Assembly (NCBI RefSeq): GCF_014654785.1
Contig: NZ_BNBD01000021.1
Location: forward strand, 1 to 64,000
Direction of reading: 5' to 3'
Length of the DNA stretch: 64,000 nucleotides
DNA from: Streptomyces mashuensis
GTDB lineage: Bacteria; Actinomycetota; Actinomycetes; Streptomycetales; Streptomycetaceae
Each line of letters starts with the position of its first letter. Position 1 is the stretch's first letter. Shown piece after piece: positions 26,030 to 34,029 of the stretch. The notes beneath the pieces were generated by a model. The model was not told the DNA's origin. It did not search any database and was given only the letters and a program-made list of their open reading frames with translations. The position numbers were made by a program, and so were the translations under genes.

Positions 26030-26715
26030 GCGGGCGTGCCCTCTTCGACGCCAGGTGCCGCGGCCGTCTGCTCGCGCGGCGTGGTGGAGCGGTAGGAGTG
26101 GCCGAGCTCGGGGCCGAGGCCGAAATAGTGCCGGAAGTTGTAGATCAGCGGGCTCCACGCTGCGGGGTCGATGTGATCGGTGCCGGGGACGACGATCCTG
26201 GGGTCGGCGTGCACCTTCGTCACGTGGGCCTCGACGATGAGGAACTCCCCGGAGGCGTCCGGCCGGATGTGCTCGGCACGCGCCTCCAGCTGGAGGGGGC
26301 AGCCGTCGACCCGGGGCGGCCGCACCGTATGGGACGGGAGGCTGCTCAGCCCCGCCGCCCCGAACTTGTCCTTCTCGAAGCGGCAGCCGGCGTGCTTGGT
26401 CGGGGGGACGGGGTCGCGGCCGGTGAGCGGGGCCAGACGCTCCACCGCCTGCCACTGCCCGGGGGCCGGGAGGTTGATCACGAGTTCGGGCCGGGCGGCA
26501 AGGTTGTGCGCGGTCTGGCCGTCCGCGCCCAGACCGAGCACGACCACATGGCCCAGCGCCCAAGCGGACGACATCGGCGCCAGGTTGGCGGTGCCGTCCG
26601 CATTCTCGGTGGACAGGAGCACGACGGGGGTGCCGAAGTACAGAACGCTCGGCTCTATGGAGACACAGGGGTCGGCGTCGGAGCCGGGCCGCACACGGGG
26701 CTCAACGATCTTCAT
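26026..26715 (-). CDS. flavin reductase-like FMN-binding protein
   Basis: The 229-residue protein has the flavin reductase-like split-barrel fold: SVLYFGTPVVLLSTENADG, then NLAPMSSAWALGHVVVLGLG and QTAHNLAARPELVINLP, the typical FMN-contact segments near the N-terminus. Proteins of this subgroup bind FMN and either supply reduced flavin or act as stand-alone reductases. It precedes the alpha/beta hydrolase with a four-base overlap. No Shine-Dalgarno sequence precedes ATG 26715; the transcript may be leaderless, or initiation may be weak. Confidence 0.82.
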   Translation of the reverse strand: MKIVEPRVRPGSDADPCVSIEPSVLYFGTPVVLLSTENADGTANLAPMSSAWALGHVVVLGLGADGQTAHNLAARPELVINLPAPGQWQAVERLAPLTGRDPVPPTKHAGCRFEKDKFGAAGLSSLPSHTVRPPRVDGCPLQLEARAEHIRPDASGEFLIVEAHVTKVHADPRIVVPGTDHIDPAAWSPLIYNFRHYFGLGPELGHSYRSTTPREQTAAAPGVEEGTPA

Positions 26716-26768
26716 GGGGAGAAGCGTAAGGGAGGGTTCAATTCCGGCCACCGGCGGCACCGTTGCCG

Positions 26769-27497
26769 TCACACCACGGCGGTGCGCGCCCGCACGAGCC
26801 CGGACTCGTAGGCGGCGATCACCGCCTGGGCGCGGTCCCGGACCTCCAGTTTGGCGAAGAGGTTCGCCACGTGCTTCTTCACCGTGGAGACGCTGATGAG
26901 CAGGGTCTGGGCGATCTCCGTGTTGTCCAGGCCGCCGGCCAGGAGCCGCAGCACCTCCACTTCGCGGGGCGTCAGGTCCTGGAGAACGGAGGGCGCCGGT
27001 TGCGGGGTGGCCGCGGGCGGGGCGCCGACGAACGTGGCGATCAGCCGGGTGAGCAGGCGCGGAGCGACCACCGCCTCCCCTTCGGCCACGGTGCGCACCG
27101 CCGCGGTCAGGTGCTCGGCGGTGACGTCCTTCGGCAGGAAGCCACAGGCCCCGGCCCGCAGGGCGTCGACCACGTACTCGTCCATGTCGAAGGTGCTCAG
27201 GGCGAGCACGCGGCACCCGGGCTGCTCCGCGGCCAGCCGGCGGGTGGCCTCCACTCCGTCCATGACGGGCATGCGAATGTCCATCAGGACCACGTCCGGC
27301 CGGAGGTCCCCGGCCAGGCGGACTGCTGCGGCCCCGTCGCCGGCCTCACCGACCACCTCGATCCCCGCAGCGGTACGCAGGATGAGGGCCAGGCCCATGC
27401 GGACCATCGGCTGGTCGTCCGCGATCAGCACCCGGACCGCGCCGCGCACCGAGCGGCCTTCCTCGTCCCCGGCCCGAGCGGACTCCTCCGGTATCAC
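26769..27497 (-). CDS. NarL/FixJ-type response regulator
   Basis: The 242-residue regulator has an N-terminal receiver domain (VLIADDQPMVRMGLALIL, phosphoacceptor Asp in DVVLMDIRMPVMDG near residue 71, the switch Thr in VLALSTFD and Lys in GFLPKD) and a C-terminal LuxR helix-turn-helix (LTPREVEVLRLLAGGLDN, then TEIAQTLLISVSTVKKHVANL). Its GTG start overlaps the kinase stop (GTGA), so kinase and regulator are coupled. The pair is divergent from an MMPL exporter gene 250 bases away and may control it; that is inference from position. Confidence 0.93.
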   Translation of the reverse strand: MIPEESARAGDEEGRSVRGAVRVLIADDQPMVRMGLALILRTAAGIEVVGEAGDGAAAVRLAGDLRPDVVLMDIRMPVMDGVEATRRLAAEQPGCRVLALSTFDMDEYVVDALRAGACGFLPKDVTAEHLTAAVRTVAEGEAVVAPRLLTRLIATFVGAPPAATPQPAPSVLQDLTPREVEVLRLLAGGLDNTEIAQTLLISVSTVKKHVANLFAKLEVRDRAQAVIAAYESGLVRARTAVV

Positions 27498-28762
27498 GCC
27501 TCTTGTCCCTCTTTCCTCTTCGGCCGGTTCTCGTCGTCTTCGGGGTGGACCGGAAGGCGTGCCGCCACCCGGAAACCGCCTTCACGCCGTGCGCCGGTCT
27601 CCAGCGTCCCGCCGTGCAGTGCCACGCGTTCCCGCATGCCCAGCAGACCGTATCCGCCGGAGCCGGGTGCTCCGGCCGGCGCCCCCCGGCCGTCGTCGCA
27701 CACCTCCACCGACACCTCGCCGGCCCCGTACTCCAGCCGCACCCGCGCCACGGTGGGCCCCGCGTGCCGGCGGGTGTTGGTGAGCGCCTCCTGCACGATC
27801 CGGTAGACGGTCAGGCCCACGGCCGGCGGCAGCTCGTGCGGTACGCCGTGCACCGACAGCTCGGTGGGGAGACCGGCGGCGCCGGCATCGGCGGCCAGCC
27901 GGTCCAGGTCCGCCACCCCCGGCTGTGGCGTCGCGGGGTTTCCGTGGTGCTCGTCCGTGCCGCGCAGCACGCCGAGCAGCTGCCTCATCTCCCGCAGGGC
28001 CATCCGGCCGGAGCTCTCCAGTTCGACGAGGGCGTCCCAGGCGACGTCCGGGTCGCTGTGCAGGTTCGCCCGGGCGCCACCGGACATCAGGTACATGGTG
28101 GTGATGTGGTGGGCCACGATGTCGTGCAGTTCCCGGGCGATCCGGCGGCGTTCCTCGGCCACGGCACGGTCGGCCTGGAGTCTCCGGTTGGCCTCCACCT
28201 GCTGCTGCCACTGGCGCACCGTGACACCGAACGCGACGACCACCAGCACCGAGACGGCTTCGGCCACCGCCAGCCACGGGTCGGTGCTCCACGCCCGCAG
28301 CACCTGTACTGCGGTGGTCACCAGCGCGGCGACCGCGACCGTGGCGGGCCGGGACGCCCTGGCGACCGAGTACAGCGCGACTGACAGGGCGGCGTGCAGG
28401 CCGACCGGAGTGAGGGCACCGAGCTCCGGCACCCAGCCGCACAACAGGACGGCGGCCAGTACCGGGAGCGGGCGGCGGCGCCGGGCCAAAAGCGGGAGGG
28501 CGGCGAGGAACGGCAGCAGAGCACCCGGGACGGTCGTCGCCATGCCTTGGTCCGGGCCGGCGAGGAGGTAGCTGAGCAGGTCCATGGCGCCCGCGCCCAC
28601 GGCGACCAGACTGTCGCTGCGACTCCACGCCCAGAGGCCGTAAGGCCAGGCCGGCTCCGGCTCCGGCGTCTGCTCCGGCTCCGGCTTCAGTCCCGCCGTC
28701 TGCTCCGGCTCCGGCTTCAGCTCCGGCTCCGCCGCCGGTGCGGCGGCAGGCGCGGCACTCAT
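27494..28762 (-). CDS. sensor histidine kinase (HisKA_3 type)
   Basis: The 422-residue kinase starts with a soluble Pro/Glu-rich tail (residues 1-40, with the unit LKPEPEQT repeated), has about five or six membrane segments to residue 175, then the HisKA_3 dimerisation helix with the phosphoacceptor His in RRRIARELHDIVAHHI, and a C-terminal HATPase_c domain (EALTNTRRHAG N-box, CDDGRGAPAG, GGYGLLGMRERV). This layout is typical of actinobacterial NarX-like kinases without a large external sensor, so it probably senses membrane state or a lipophilic compound. It overlaps the response regulator gene by four bases. Confidence 0.93.
   Translation of the reverse strand: MSAAPAAAPAAEPELKPEPEQTAGLKPEPEQTPEPEPAWPYGLWAWSRSDSLVAVGAGAMDLLSYLLAGPDQGMATTVPGALLPFLAALPLLARRRRPLPVLAAVLLCGWVPELGALTPVGLHAALSVALYSVARASRPATVAVAALVTTAVQVLRAWSTDPWLAVAEAVSVLVVVAFGVTVRQWQQQVEANRRLQADRAVAEERRRIARELHDIVAHHITTMYLMSGGARANLHSDPDVAWDALVELESSGRMALREMRQLLGVLRGTDEHHGNPATPQPGVADLDRLAADAGAAGLPTELSVHGVPHELPPAVGLTVYRIVQEALTNTRRHAGPTVARVRLEYGAGEVSVEVCDDGRGAPAGAPGSGGYGLLGMRERVALHGGTLETGARREGGFRVAARLPVHPEDDENRPKRKEGQEA
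28668..28720. repeat. 30-bp tandem repeat in the kinase N-terminus
   Basis: A 23-bp unit starting GTCTGCTCCGGC is found identically at 28668-28690 and 28698-28720 (period 30 bp) and encodes the repeated LKPEPEQT peptide in the kinase tail. Such repeats can vary in copy number. Confidence 0.6.
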
Positions 28763-29010
28763 CCAGGCACCGTCCTTTCCACGTCGGTCGGCCGCCCTCC
28801 GGCGGCTCGTCGGCGCCCGATCATTGCCGAACCGCCTGGTCGAGAGCCAATTCCGGCGGTGACTGGGCCTGGGGGCCCACCCTCACGGGCCCGGTCCCGC
28901 CCCTCCTGGGCCTGTGGTGCCATCGCCGGTCCGTCCCCTCGGCCGATGCCCGGCACCGCAACGGGTGATGGGCTGGTGGCACCGCATGAAACACGTGCTT
29001 CGGAGGACAT

Positions 29011-31239
29011 GTGATCCGCGCCCTGACAGCGTTCGGCACCCGTCACGCCTGGAAAGTCATCATCGTCTGGACCGTGCTCGGCCTGACGCTGACCGTCGCG
29101 AGCCAGGAGCTGGTCCACCGGGTCACCGATTCCCGGTTCACCGACTTCCTGCCCCGCGGCTACGACTCGGTGAGCGCCTGGAACATCGCGAAGGAGAAGT
29201 TCGCCGCGCGCGGCGACTCCGAGACCTTCACGATGCTGGTCGCGCGCACGGACGGCGCCGCGCTGACCACGCAGGACCGGCAGCGCGTCACCGAGACGGC
29301 CACGGCACTCGGGCGACGCCGGGTCACCATGCCCGAACGCGACGGCGTCCCCGCATTCCTCGTACAGGACCGGTCGCAGACCCCTCGTATCACCCCAGGT
29401 GAGACGGCCCCGGACGGGAAGTTCCGTCTCCTGACCGTTTCCCTGACGGGCAGTCCGGACGACCCCGGTGTGCGGGGCGTCTACCGGAGCTTCCGCGATG
29501 CCGCCCGGGCCGAGTTCGCCGGCGTCGGCATGCGCACCGGCTTCACCGGTGGCATCGCCGACCGTGTGGACGCGTCCGACGCCCAGAAGACCACCGGCAT
29601 CGTGGCCGCAGCCGTGGCGATGTGCCTGATCATGCTGCTGAGCGGCTGGGTGTTCCGCAGTGTGCTCGCCGCGGTGCTGCCGCTGGTGGCGGTGTCGCTG
29701 GCCAGCGGGGTCGCCGGCGGCCTGGTGATCGGAACGGCCCTGCTCACGGGCACCCGGCTGGACCCGTCGACGCCCTCGGTGATCGGGGTCGTCCTGCTGG
29801 GCATCGGTATCGACTACTTCCTGTTCCTGCTGTTCCGCTTCCGGGAGCAACTGCGCGGCCGGGAACGGGACGCCAGGACCGCTGCCGCCGACGCCGCGTC
29901 CCGGGTCGGCACCGCCATCACCTCCGCCGCGCTGACCATCGTCGTCGCGTTCGCCACCCTGGGCACGGCCGCCTTCGGCCAGTTCCGGGTGCTCGGTCCG
30001 GCGATCGCCGTGTCGGTCCTCGTCATGCTCGCCGCCAGCCTCACCCTCATGCCGGCCCTGCTGGCCGTCTGCGGCCGCCGCATGTTCTGGCCCTCGCGCA
30101 CCTGGCGGCAGGACCGGCCGTCGGCCGCGCTCGACCGGCTGACCAGCGGGCTGACGCGACGCCCGGCGCTCCTCGCGGCCGCCTCGGCGGTGTGCCTGGC
30201 CGCACTGGCGGCAGGAACACTGGGCATGCGGCTGGACTACGGCCAGGGCGGAGGCCGGACGCACACCGCTTCCGCAGCGACGGCCGCCGAGATAGCCCGC
30301 TCCCTGCCCCTCGGCGCAGCAGAACCGCAGAACGTGTACGTCGCCGCGACCGGCACCGCGCAGCCGCTGACCACCGCCCGCCTGGCCGGACTCACCACCG
30401 CCCTGACCGGCACGGCGGGTGTGGGCCAGGTCGCCGCCCCGGTGCTGAACCACGACCGCTCCGCCGCCAGGATCGACTTCTTCCTGACCTCCGACGCCGG
30501 CTCCGCCAAGGCCCGCGCCCTCGTCCTCGGCCCCGTGCGCACGGCCGTGGCACGGCACACGCCGCCGGGCACCCGGGCGCACGTCACCGGCACCGCCGCG
30601 GTGGCCGCCGATGTCTCCACCGCCGTGGACCGGGACATGCGCCGGATCCTCCCGCTCGCCGCGGCGCTGGTCGCACTGATCCTGCTCGTCCTGCTCCGCA
30701 GCGTCGCCGGGCCCCTGCTGCTCATGGGCGCCATCGGCCTGGGGTTCGCGGCCACCCTCGGCAGCGGAACCCTCGTCTTCCAGCACCTGCTGGGGCGGCC
30801 CGGGGTCTCCTTCACGCTGCCGCTGGTGCTCTTCCTGTTCGTGGTCGCGCTGGGCACGGACTACAACATCCTCGTCGGCGACCGCATCCGCGAGGAAATG
30901 AACGGTGGCCTCCCCGCCCGTGCCGGCGTGGCCAAGGCGGTGCGCCGCACGGCCCCGGCCGTGGTGGCGGCCGGGGTGGTGCTCGCGGGCTCCTTCGTGA
31001 CCCTCGCGGTCACCCCGGAGCCGAGCACCCAGCAGATCGGCGCCGTCACCGCCTTCGGCGTCCTGCTCTCCTCCCTCGTCGTGTCGGTCGTCCTGGTGCC
31101 GGCCCTGGCAGCCCTCCTGGGCAGAGGCTTCTGGTGGCCCCTCCGCCGCCGCGGCACCCACCGGACGACGCCTCCGGCACCCACGCACGAGGGTGCCGGA
31201 CACCGGACGGAGAGGTGGCCTGTCAAGGCGCCGTCATAG
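29011..31239 (+). CDS. MMPL/RND-family transporter
   Basis: The 742-residue protein is an MMPL-type exporter. It has one N-terminal membrane helix, an extracellular domain (about residues 35-195), a five- or six-helix membrane block (TTGIVAAAVAMCLIML..., GIGIDYFLFLLFRFRE near residue 270), a second extracellular domain (about 405-545), and a second membrane block with the matching VALGTDYNILVGDRIREE. The two GxxxDY motifs carry the proton-relay Asp-Tyr pairs of this family. The GTG start at 29011 follows GGAGGA. MMPL proteins export lipids, siderophores or polyketides; the divergent two-component system is the likely regulator. Confidence 0.92.
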   Translation: MIRALTAFGTRHAWKVIIVWTVLGLTLTVASQELVHRVTDSRFTDFLPRGYDSVSAWNIAKEKFAARGDSETFTMLVARTDGAALTTQDRQRVTETATALGRRRVTMPERDGVPAFLVQDRSQTPRITPGETAPDGKFRLLTVSLTGSPDDPGVRGVYRSFRDAARAEFAGVGMRTGFTGGIADRVDASDAQKTTGIVAAAVAMCLIMLLSGWVFRSVLAAVLPLVAVSLASGVAGGLVIGTALLTGTRLDPSTPSVIGVVLLGIGIDYFLFLLFRFREQLRGRERDARTAAADAASRVGTAITSAALTIVVAFATLGTAAFGQFRVLGPAIAVSVLVMLAASLTLMPALLAVCGRRMFWPSRTWRQDRPSAALDRLTSGLTRRPALLAAASAVCLAALAAGTLGMRLDYGQGGGRTHTASAATAAEIARSLPLGAAEPQNVYVAATGTAQPLTTARLAGLTTALTGTAGVGQVAAPVLNHDRSAARIDFFLTSDAGSAKARALVLGPVRTAVARHTPPGTRAHVTGTAAVAADVSTAVDRDMRRILPLAAALVALILLVLLRSVAGPLLLMGAIGLGFAATLGSGTLVFQHLLGRPGVSFTLPLVLFLFVVALGTDYNILVGDRIREEMNGGLPARAGVAKAVRRTAPAVVAAGVVLAGSFVTLAVTPEPSTQQIGAVTAFGVLLSSLVVSVVLVPALAALLGRGFWWPLRRRGTHRTTPPAPTHEGAGHRTERWPVKAPS

Positions 31240-31379
31240 ATGCGGCGTGCTGCTTGCGACCGGCTGCGCCGGTGCCGCTCGGCAAACTCGCCGAGCAGCT
31301 GGTCGCCCGGACGGCCTGACGACCTTCCGCCGTCAGGTTGGCAGCCCAGGCGCCCCGGCCGGTGCCGCCCGAGGCCGCT

Positions 31380-31970
31380 TCACGAGCCGGACGGTGGCCT
31401 GTCCGCTCCGTACCGGAGGCCGTCGAGGAGCAGGTCGAGGAGACGGCCGGCGCGGTCGCGCTGGTCGGGGGCGCTGGTGATCAGGGCGACGCCGGCGAGG
31501 GCGAAGCCGACGTCGAGGGGGTCGGTGTCCGGGCGCAGGAGACCGGCGTCGGCGCCGGCGCGCAGAAGGGTGCCGAGTGCGGTGCCGAGCTTGTCGAGGG
31601 TCTCGGCGAAGGGGTCCGCGCCGGACGCGACCGCCGCCCGCAACGCGTCCGCCATGCCCTGCTTGGCGGCCAGGTAGTCGATGAAGTCGTCCATCCACAG
31701 GCGGATCGCCCGGTCCGGCGTATGGCCGGCGAGCAGCGTCGTGGCGCTGTCGCAGACCCGGGCCAGCTCGTTGCGGTAGGCCGCCTCGACCAGCGCCTCG
31801 CGGGTGGGGAAGTGGCGGTAGAGCGTGGCCGAGCCGACCCCCGCGGCCTTGGCGATCGTGTCGATCGCGACGTCCGCGCCCTTCTCGGCGAAGGCGCGCA
31901 CGGCCGCTTCGAGGATGCGCTCGCGGTTGCGGCGCGCATCGGCGCGCAGCGCGCCCGGCTTCGTGGTCAA
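31380..31970 (-). CDS. TetR-family repressor
   Basis: The 196-residue regulator has the TetR N-terminal helix-turn-helix: RERILEAAVRAFAEKGADVA, then TIAKAAGVGSATLYRHFPTR, followed by an all-helical ligand-binding domain. The TTG at 31970 with a GAGAG site gives a normal family N-terminus (LTTKPGALRADARRNRER); longer in-frame extensions would run across the operator region. It is divergent from an SDR gene, and two strong inverted repeats lie between them, so it most likely represses both itself and the SDR and is released by a small substrate-like ligand. Confidence 0.88.
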   Translation of the reverse strand: MTTKPGALRADARRNRERILEAAVRAFAEKGADVAIDTIAKAAGVGSATLYRHFPTREALVEAAYRNELARVCDSATTLLAGHTPDRAIRLWMDDFIDYLAAKQGMADALRAAVASGADPFAETLDKLGTALGTLLRAGADAGLLRPDTDPLDVGFALAGVALITSAPDQRDRAGRLLDLLLDGLRYGADRPPSGS

Positions 31971-32008
31971 GGCAGCTCTCCCGTCGTCGTGGGCCAGTCT
32001 AACTGGAC

Positions 32009-32028
32009 AACCGGGGAGTTCCCCGCTT
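32009..32028. promoter_or_regulatory. TetR operator copy 1
   Basis: AACCGGGGA-GT-TCCCCGCTT: 9-bp inverted arms with one mismatch about a 2-bp centre. It shares its left arm exactly with the second copy 32 bp downstream, centre to centre about three helical turns apart. Confidence 0.7.
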
Positions 32029-32040
32029 ACCGTTGCGGAT

Positions 32041-32060
32041 AACCGGGGAACTCCCCGGTT
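32041..32060. promoter_or_regulatory. TetR operator copy 2
   Basis: AACCGGGGA-AC-TCCCCGGTT: perfect 9-bp inverted arms about a 2-bp centre, 42 bases before the SDR start. With copy 1 it lies between the divergent TetR and SDR genes on the same face of the helix, which favours cooperative binding. Confidence 0.75.
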
Positions 32061-32101
32061 ACGGGTGTCGCCCCGTTGTGCCCCAGGCAAGGAAGACCCT
32101 C

Positions 32102-32947
32102 ATGACCTCCCCGAAGACGGTTCTGATCACCGGCACCTCCTCCGGCATCGGCCTGGCCGCCGCCATCGGCACCGCCCGGGCGGGCTGGACGACCATCGCC
32201 ACCATGCGCGACACCGGAAAGGCCGCGGCCCTGCTCGAGGCCGCCGCCGCGGCGGGTGTCGCGGACCGGATCCAGGTCAAGCGCCTCGACGTGACCGACT
32301 CCGCCGGCATCGCCGCCTGCCTGGACGAGGTCGTCGCCGAGCACGGCCGCCTGGACGCGCTGGTCAACAACGCCGGCGCCGCCCAGGTCGGCACCATCGA
32401 GCAGAGCAGCGTCGACGACGTCCGTGCCGCCATGGAGGTCAACTTCTTCGGCGTGGTGGCGGCGACCCGGGCCGCCCTGCCCCACCTGCGGGCGTCCAAG
32501 GGCCGCGTCGTCACCGTCACCAGCGTCGGCGGCGTCGTCGGTCAGCCCTTCAACGAGGCGTACTGCGCGGCCAAGTTCGCCGTCGAGGGCTTCATGCAGT
32601 CCCTCGCACCGGTCGCCGCCACCGTCGGCGTCGACATCACCGTGGTCGAGCCGGGCGCGGTGGCGAGCGAGTTCGTCGCCAACCTCGGCCTGGACGTACC
32701 GGCGCTGCTCGCCGCCGCCGGGCCCTACGCACCGGCGCTCGAGGCGTACCTCGCCCGCACCCGGCAGTCGTTCGGCAACGCCCAGACCCCGGCCGAGGCG
32801 GCCGCCCCGGTCGTCGACGCCCTGACCGCCGCCCACCCGCCCTTCCGCGTCCAGACCTCGCAGTGGGCCCGCGACTTCGTCGCCACCAGCCTCGCCGACC
32901 TCGACGGCTCGGCCGTCCGGAACCTCACCGGCACCTGGGTGCGCTGA
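32102..32947 (+). CDS. short-chain dehydrogenase/reductase
   Basis: The 281-residue enzyme is a classical SDR: the nucleotide-binding TGTSSGIG (residues about 10-17), NNAG near residue 84, the catalytic Ser in VTVTSVGGVVG and the YCAAK Tyr/Lys pair near residue 158. An Arg in MRDTGK after the second strand suggests NADPH preference. The ATG at 32102 has an AAGGA site. It is under two inverted repeats shared with the divergent TetR gene, a frequent pair in which the repressor responds to the enzyme's substrate. The substrate is unknown. Confidence 0.92.
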   Translation: MTSPKTVLITGTSSGIGLAAAIGTARAGWTTIATMRDTGKAAALLEAAAAAGVADRIQVKRLDVTDSAGIAACLDEVVAEHGRLDALVNNAGAAQVGTIEQSSVDDVRAAMEVNFFGVVAATRAALPHLRASKGRVVTVTSVGGVVGQPFNEAYCAAKFAVEGFMQSLAPVAATVGVDITVVEPGAVASEFVANLGLDVPALLAAAGPYAPALEAYLARTRQSFGNAQTPAEAAAPVVDALTAAHPPFRVQTSQWARDFVATSLADLDGSAVRNLTGTWVR

Positions 32948-33003
32948 CCGTACGCTGTGCTCGCGTTGACCCTCCAGCGACGGGAGACCCCAAGGTGGCG
33001 GAC

Positions 33004-33948
33004 ATGGACGACGACACCCCCCTGTACTCCATCGGCGAACTGGCCCGGACGACCGGCCTGACGGTCAAGACCATCCGGTTCTGGTCCGATGCGGGTGTGG
33101 TGCCGCCGACCGGCCGTACGCCCGCCGGCTACCGCCTCTACGGGCAGGACGCCCTGGCACGCCTCGGCCTCGTCCGTACCCTGCGTGACCTCGGGGTCGG
33201 CCTCGCCACGATCCAGCGCGTGCTGGAGCGCGAGGTGACCGTCGCCGAGGTCGCCGCGGTGCACGCCGAGGCCCTGGAGACGCAGATCCGCACCCTGCGG
33301 CTGCGCCGGGCCGTCCTGCGCACGGTGGCCGGACGCGGCTCCACACCGGAGGAGATGGAACTCATGCACAAGCTCGCCACCCTGTCCGACCGGGAGCGCC
33401 GCCGCCTGGTCACCGCGTTCATCGACAGCGCCTTCGAGGGCCTGGAGGTCGACCCGGGCTTCCTCGCCACCCTGCGCAGCGCGATGCCCGAGCTGCCGGA
33501 CGACCCCACGCAGGCCCAGATCGACGCCTGGGTCGAGCTGGCCGAGCTCGTCCAGGACGACGACTTCCGCGCCGGCATGCGCAAGGCCGCCATCGACCAG
33601 ATCGAGGCCCTGAAGGAGATCGACCGCCCCGAGCCCGCCCAGGCCGAACGGCTCGCGGAGCTGATCCGGCGCCGGACCGCAGACGCTCGCGCGGCCGGCA
33701 TCACGCCGGAGTCGCAAGCCGCGCGGCCCGTCGTGGACGAGCTGGTCCGGGAGTGCGCCGCACTCAGCGGCCGTACGGACGGGCCGGAGTTCCGCGCATG
33801 GCTGCTGCAGCGCCTCGACGCGGCCCGGGACTCCCGCTATGAGCACTACTGGCGCCTCATCTCCGTCATCAACGGCTGGCCCGCCCCGGACATGGGCCCC
33901 GCCGTCGACTGGCTGACGGCGGCGGTACGGGCGTCCCGCACCGCCTGA
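33004..33948 (+). CDS. MerR-family regulator
   Basis: The 314-residue protein has an N-terminal MerR winged helix: YSIGELARTTGLTVKTIRFW, then DAGVVPPTGRTPAGYRLYG, and a dimerisation coiled coil (residues about 75-115). The remaining 200 residues are a long helical effector domain without the cysteines of metal sensors, so a small organic ligand is more likely. I place the start at ATG 33004 (site AAGGTGG); GTG 32995 in the same frame has an alternative GGGAG site. It follows the SDR gene by about 50 bases on the same strand and might be co-transcribed with it. Confidence 0.88.
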   Translation: MDDDTPLYSIGELARTTGLTVKTIRFWSDAGVVPPTGRTPAGYRLYGQDALARLGLVRTLRDLGVGLATIQRVLEREVTVAEVAAVHAEALETQIRTLRLRRAVLRTVAGRGSTPEEMELMHKLATLSDRERRRLVTAFIDSAFEGLEVDPGFLATLRSAMPELPDDPTQAQIDAWVELAELVQDDDFRAGMRKAAIDQIEALKEIDRPEPAQAERLAELIRRRTADARAAGITPESQAARPVVDELVRECAALSGRTDGPEFRAWLLQRLDAARDSRYEHYWRLISVINGWPAPDMGPAVDWLTAAVRASRTA

Positions 33949-33986
33949 CCCACCACCGGGGGGTCGGGCCCGACAAGGACCCGGCT

Positions 33987-34011
33987 CCCCGGCCCGGCCC
34001 CCGCGCCGGGG
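33987..34011. terminator. bidirectional stem-loop between convergent genes
   Basis: CCCCGGC / GCCGGGG, a 7-bp inverted repeat in a very GC-rich 80-base gap between the convergent MerR and oxidase genes. Its position suits a shared terminator. Confidence 0.45.
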
Positions 34012-34029
34012 TGTTCGGACAGGGGCAGG

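Noticed and set aside
31825..33003. A long in-frame extension upstream of the MerR gene
   Set aside because: It runs across the SDR gene in another frame and has only Arg-rich shadow sequence.
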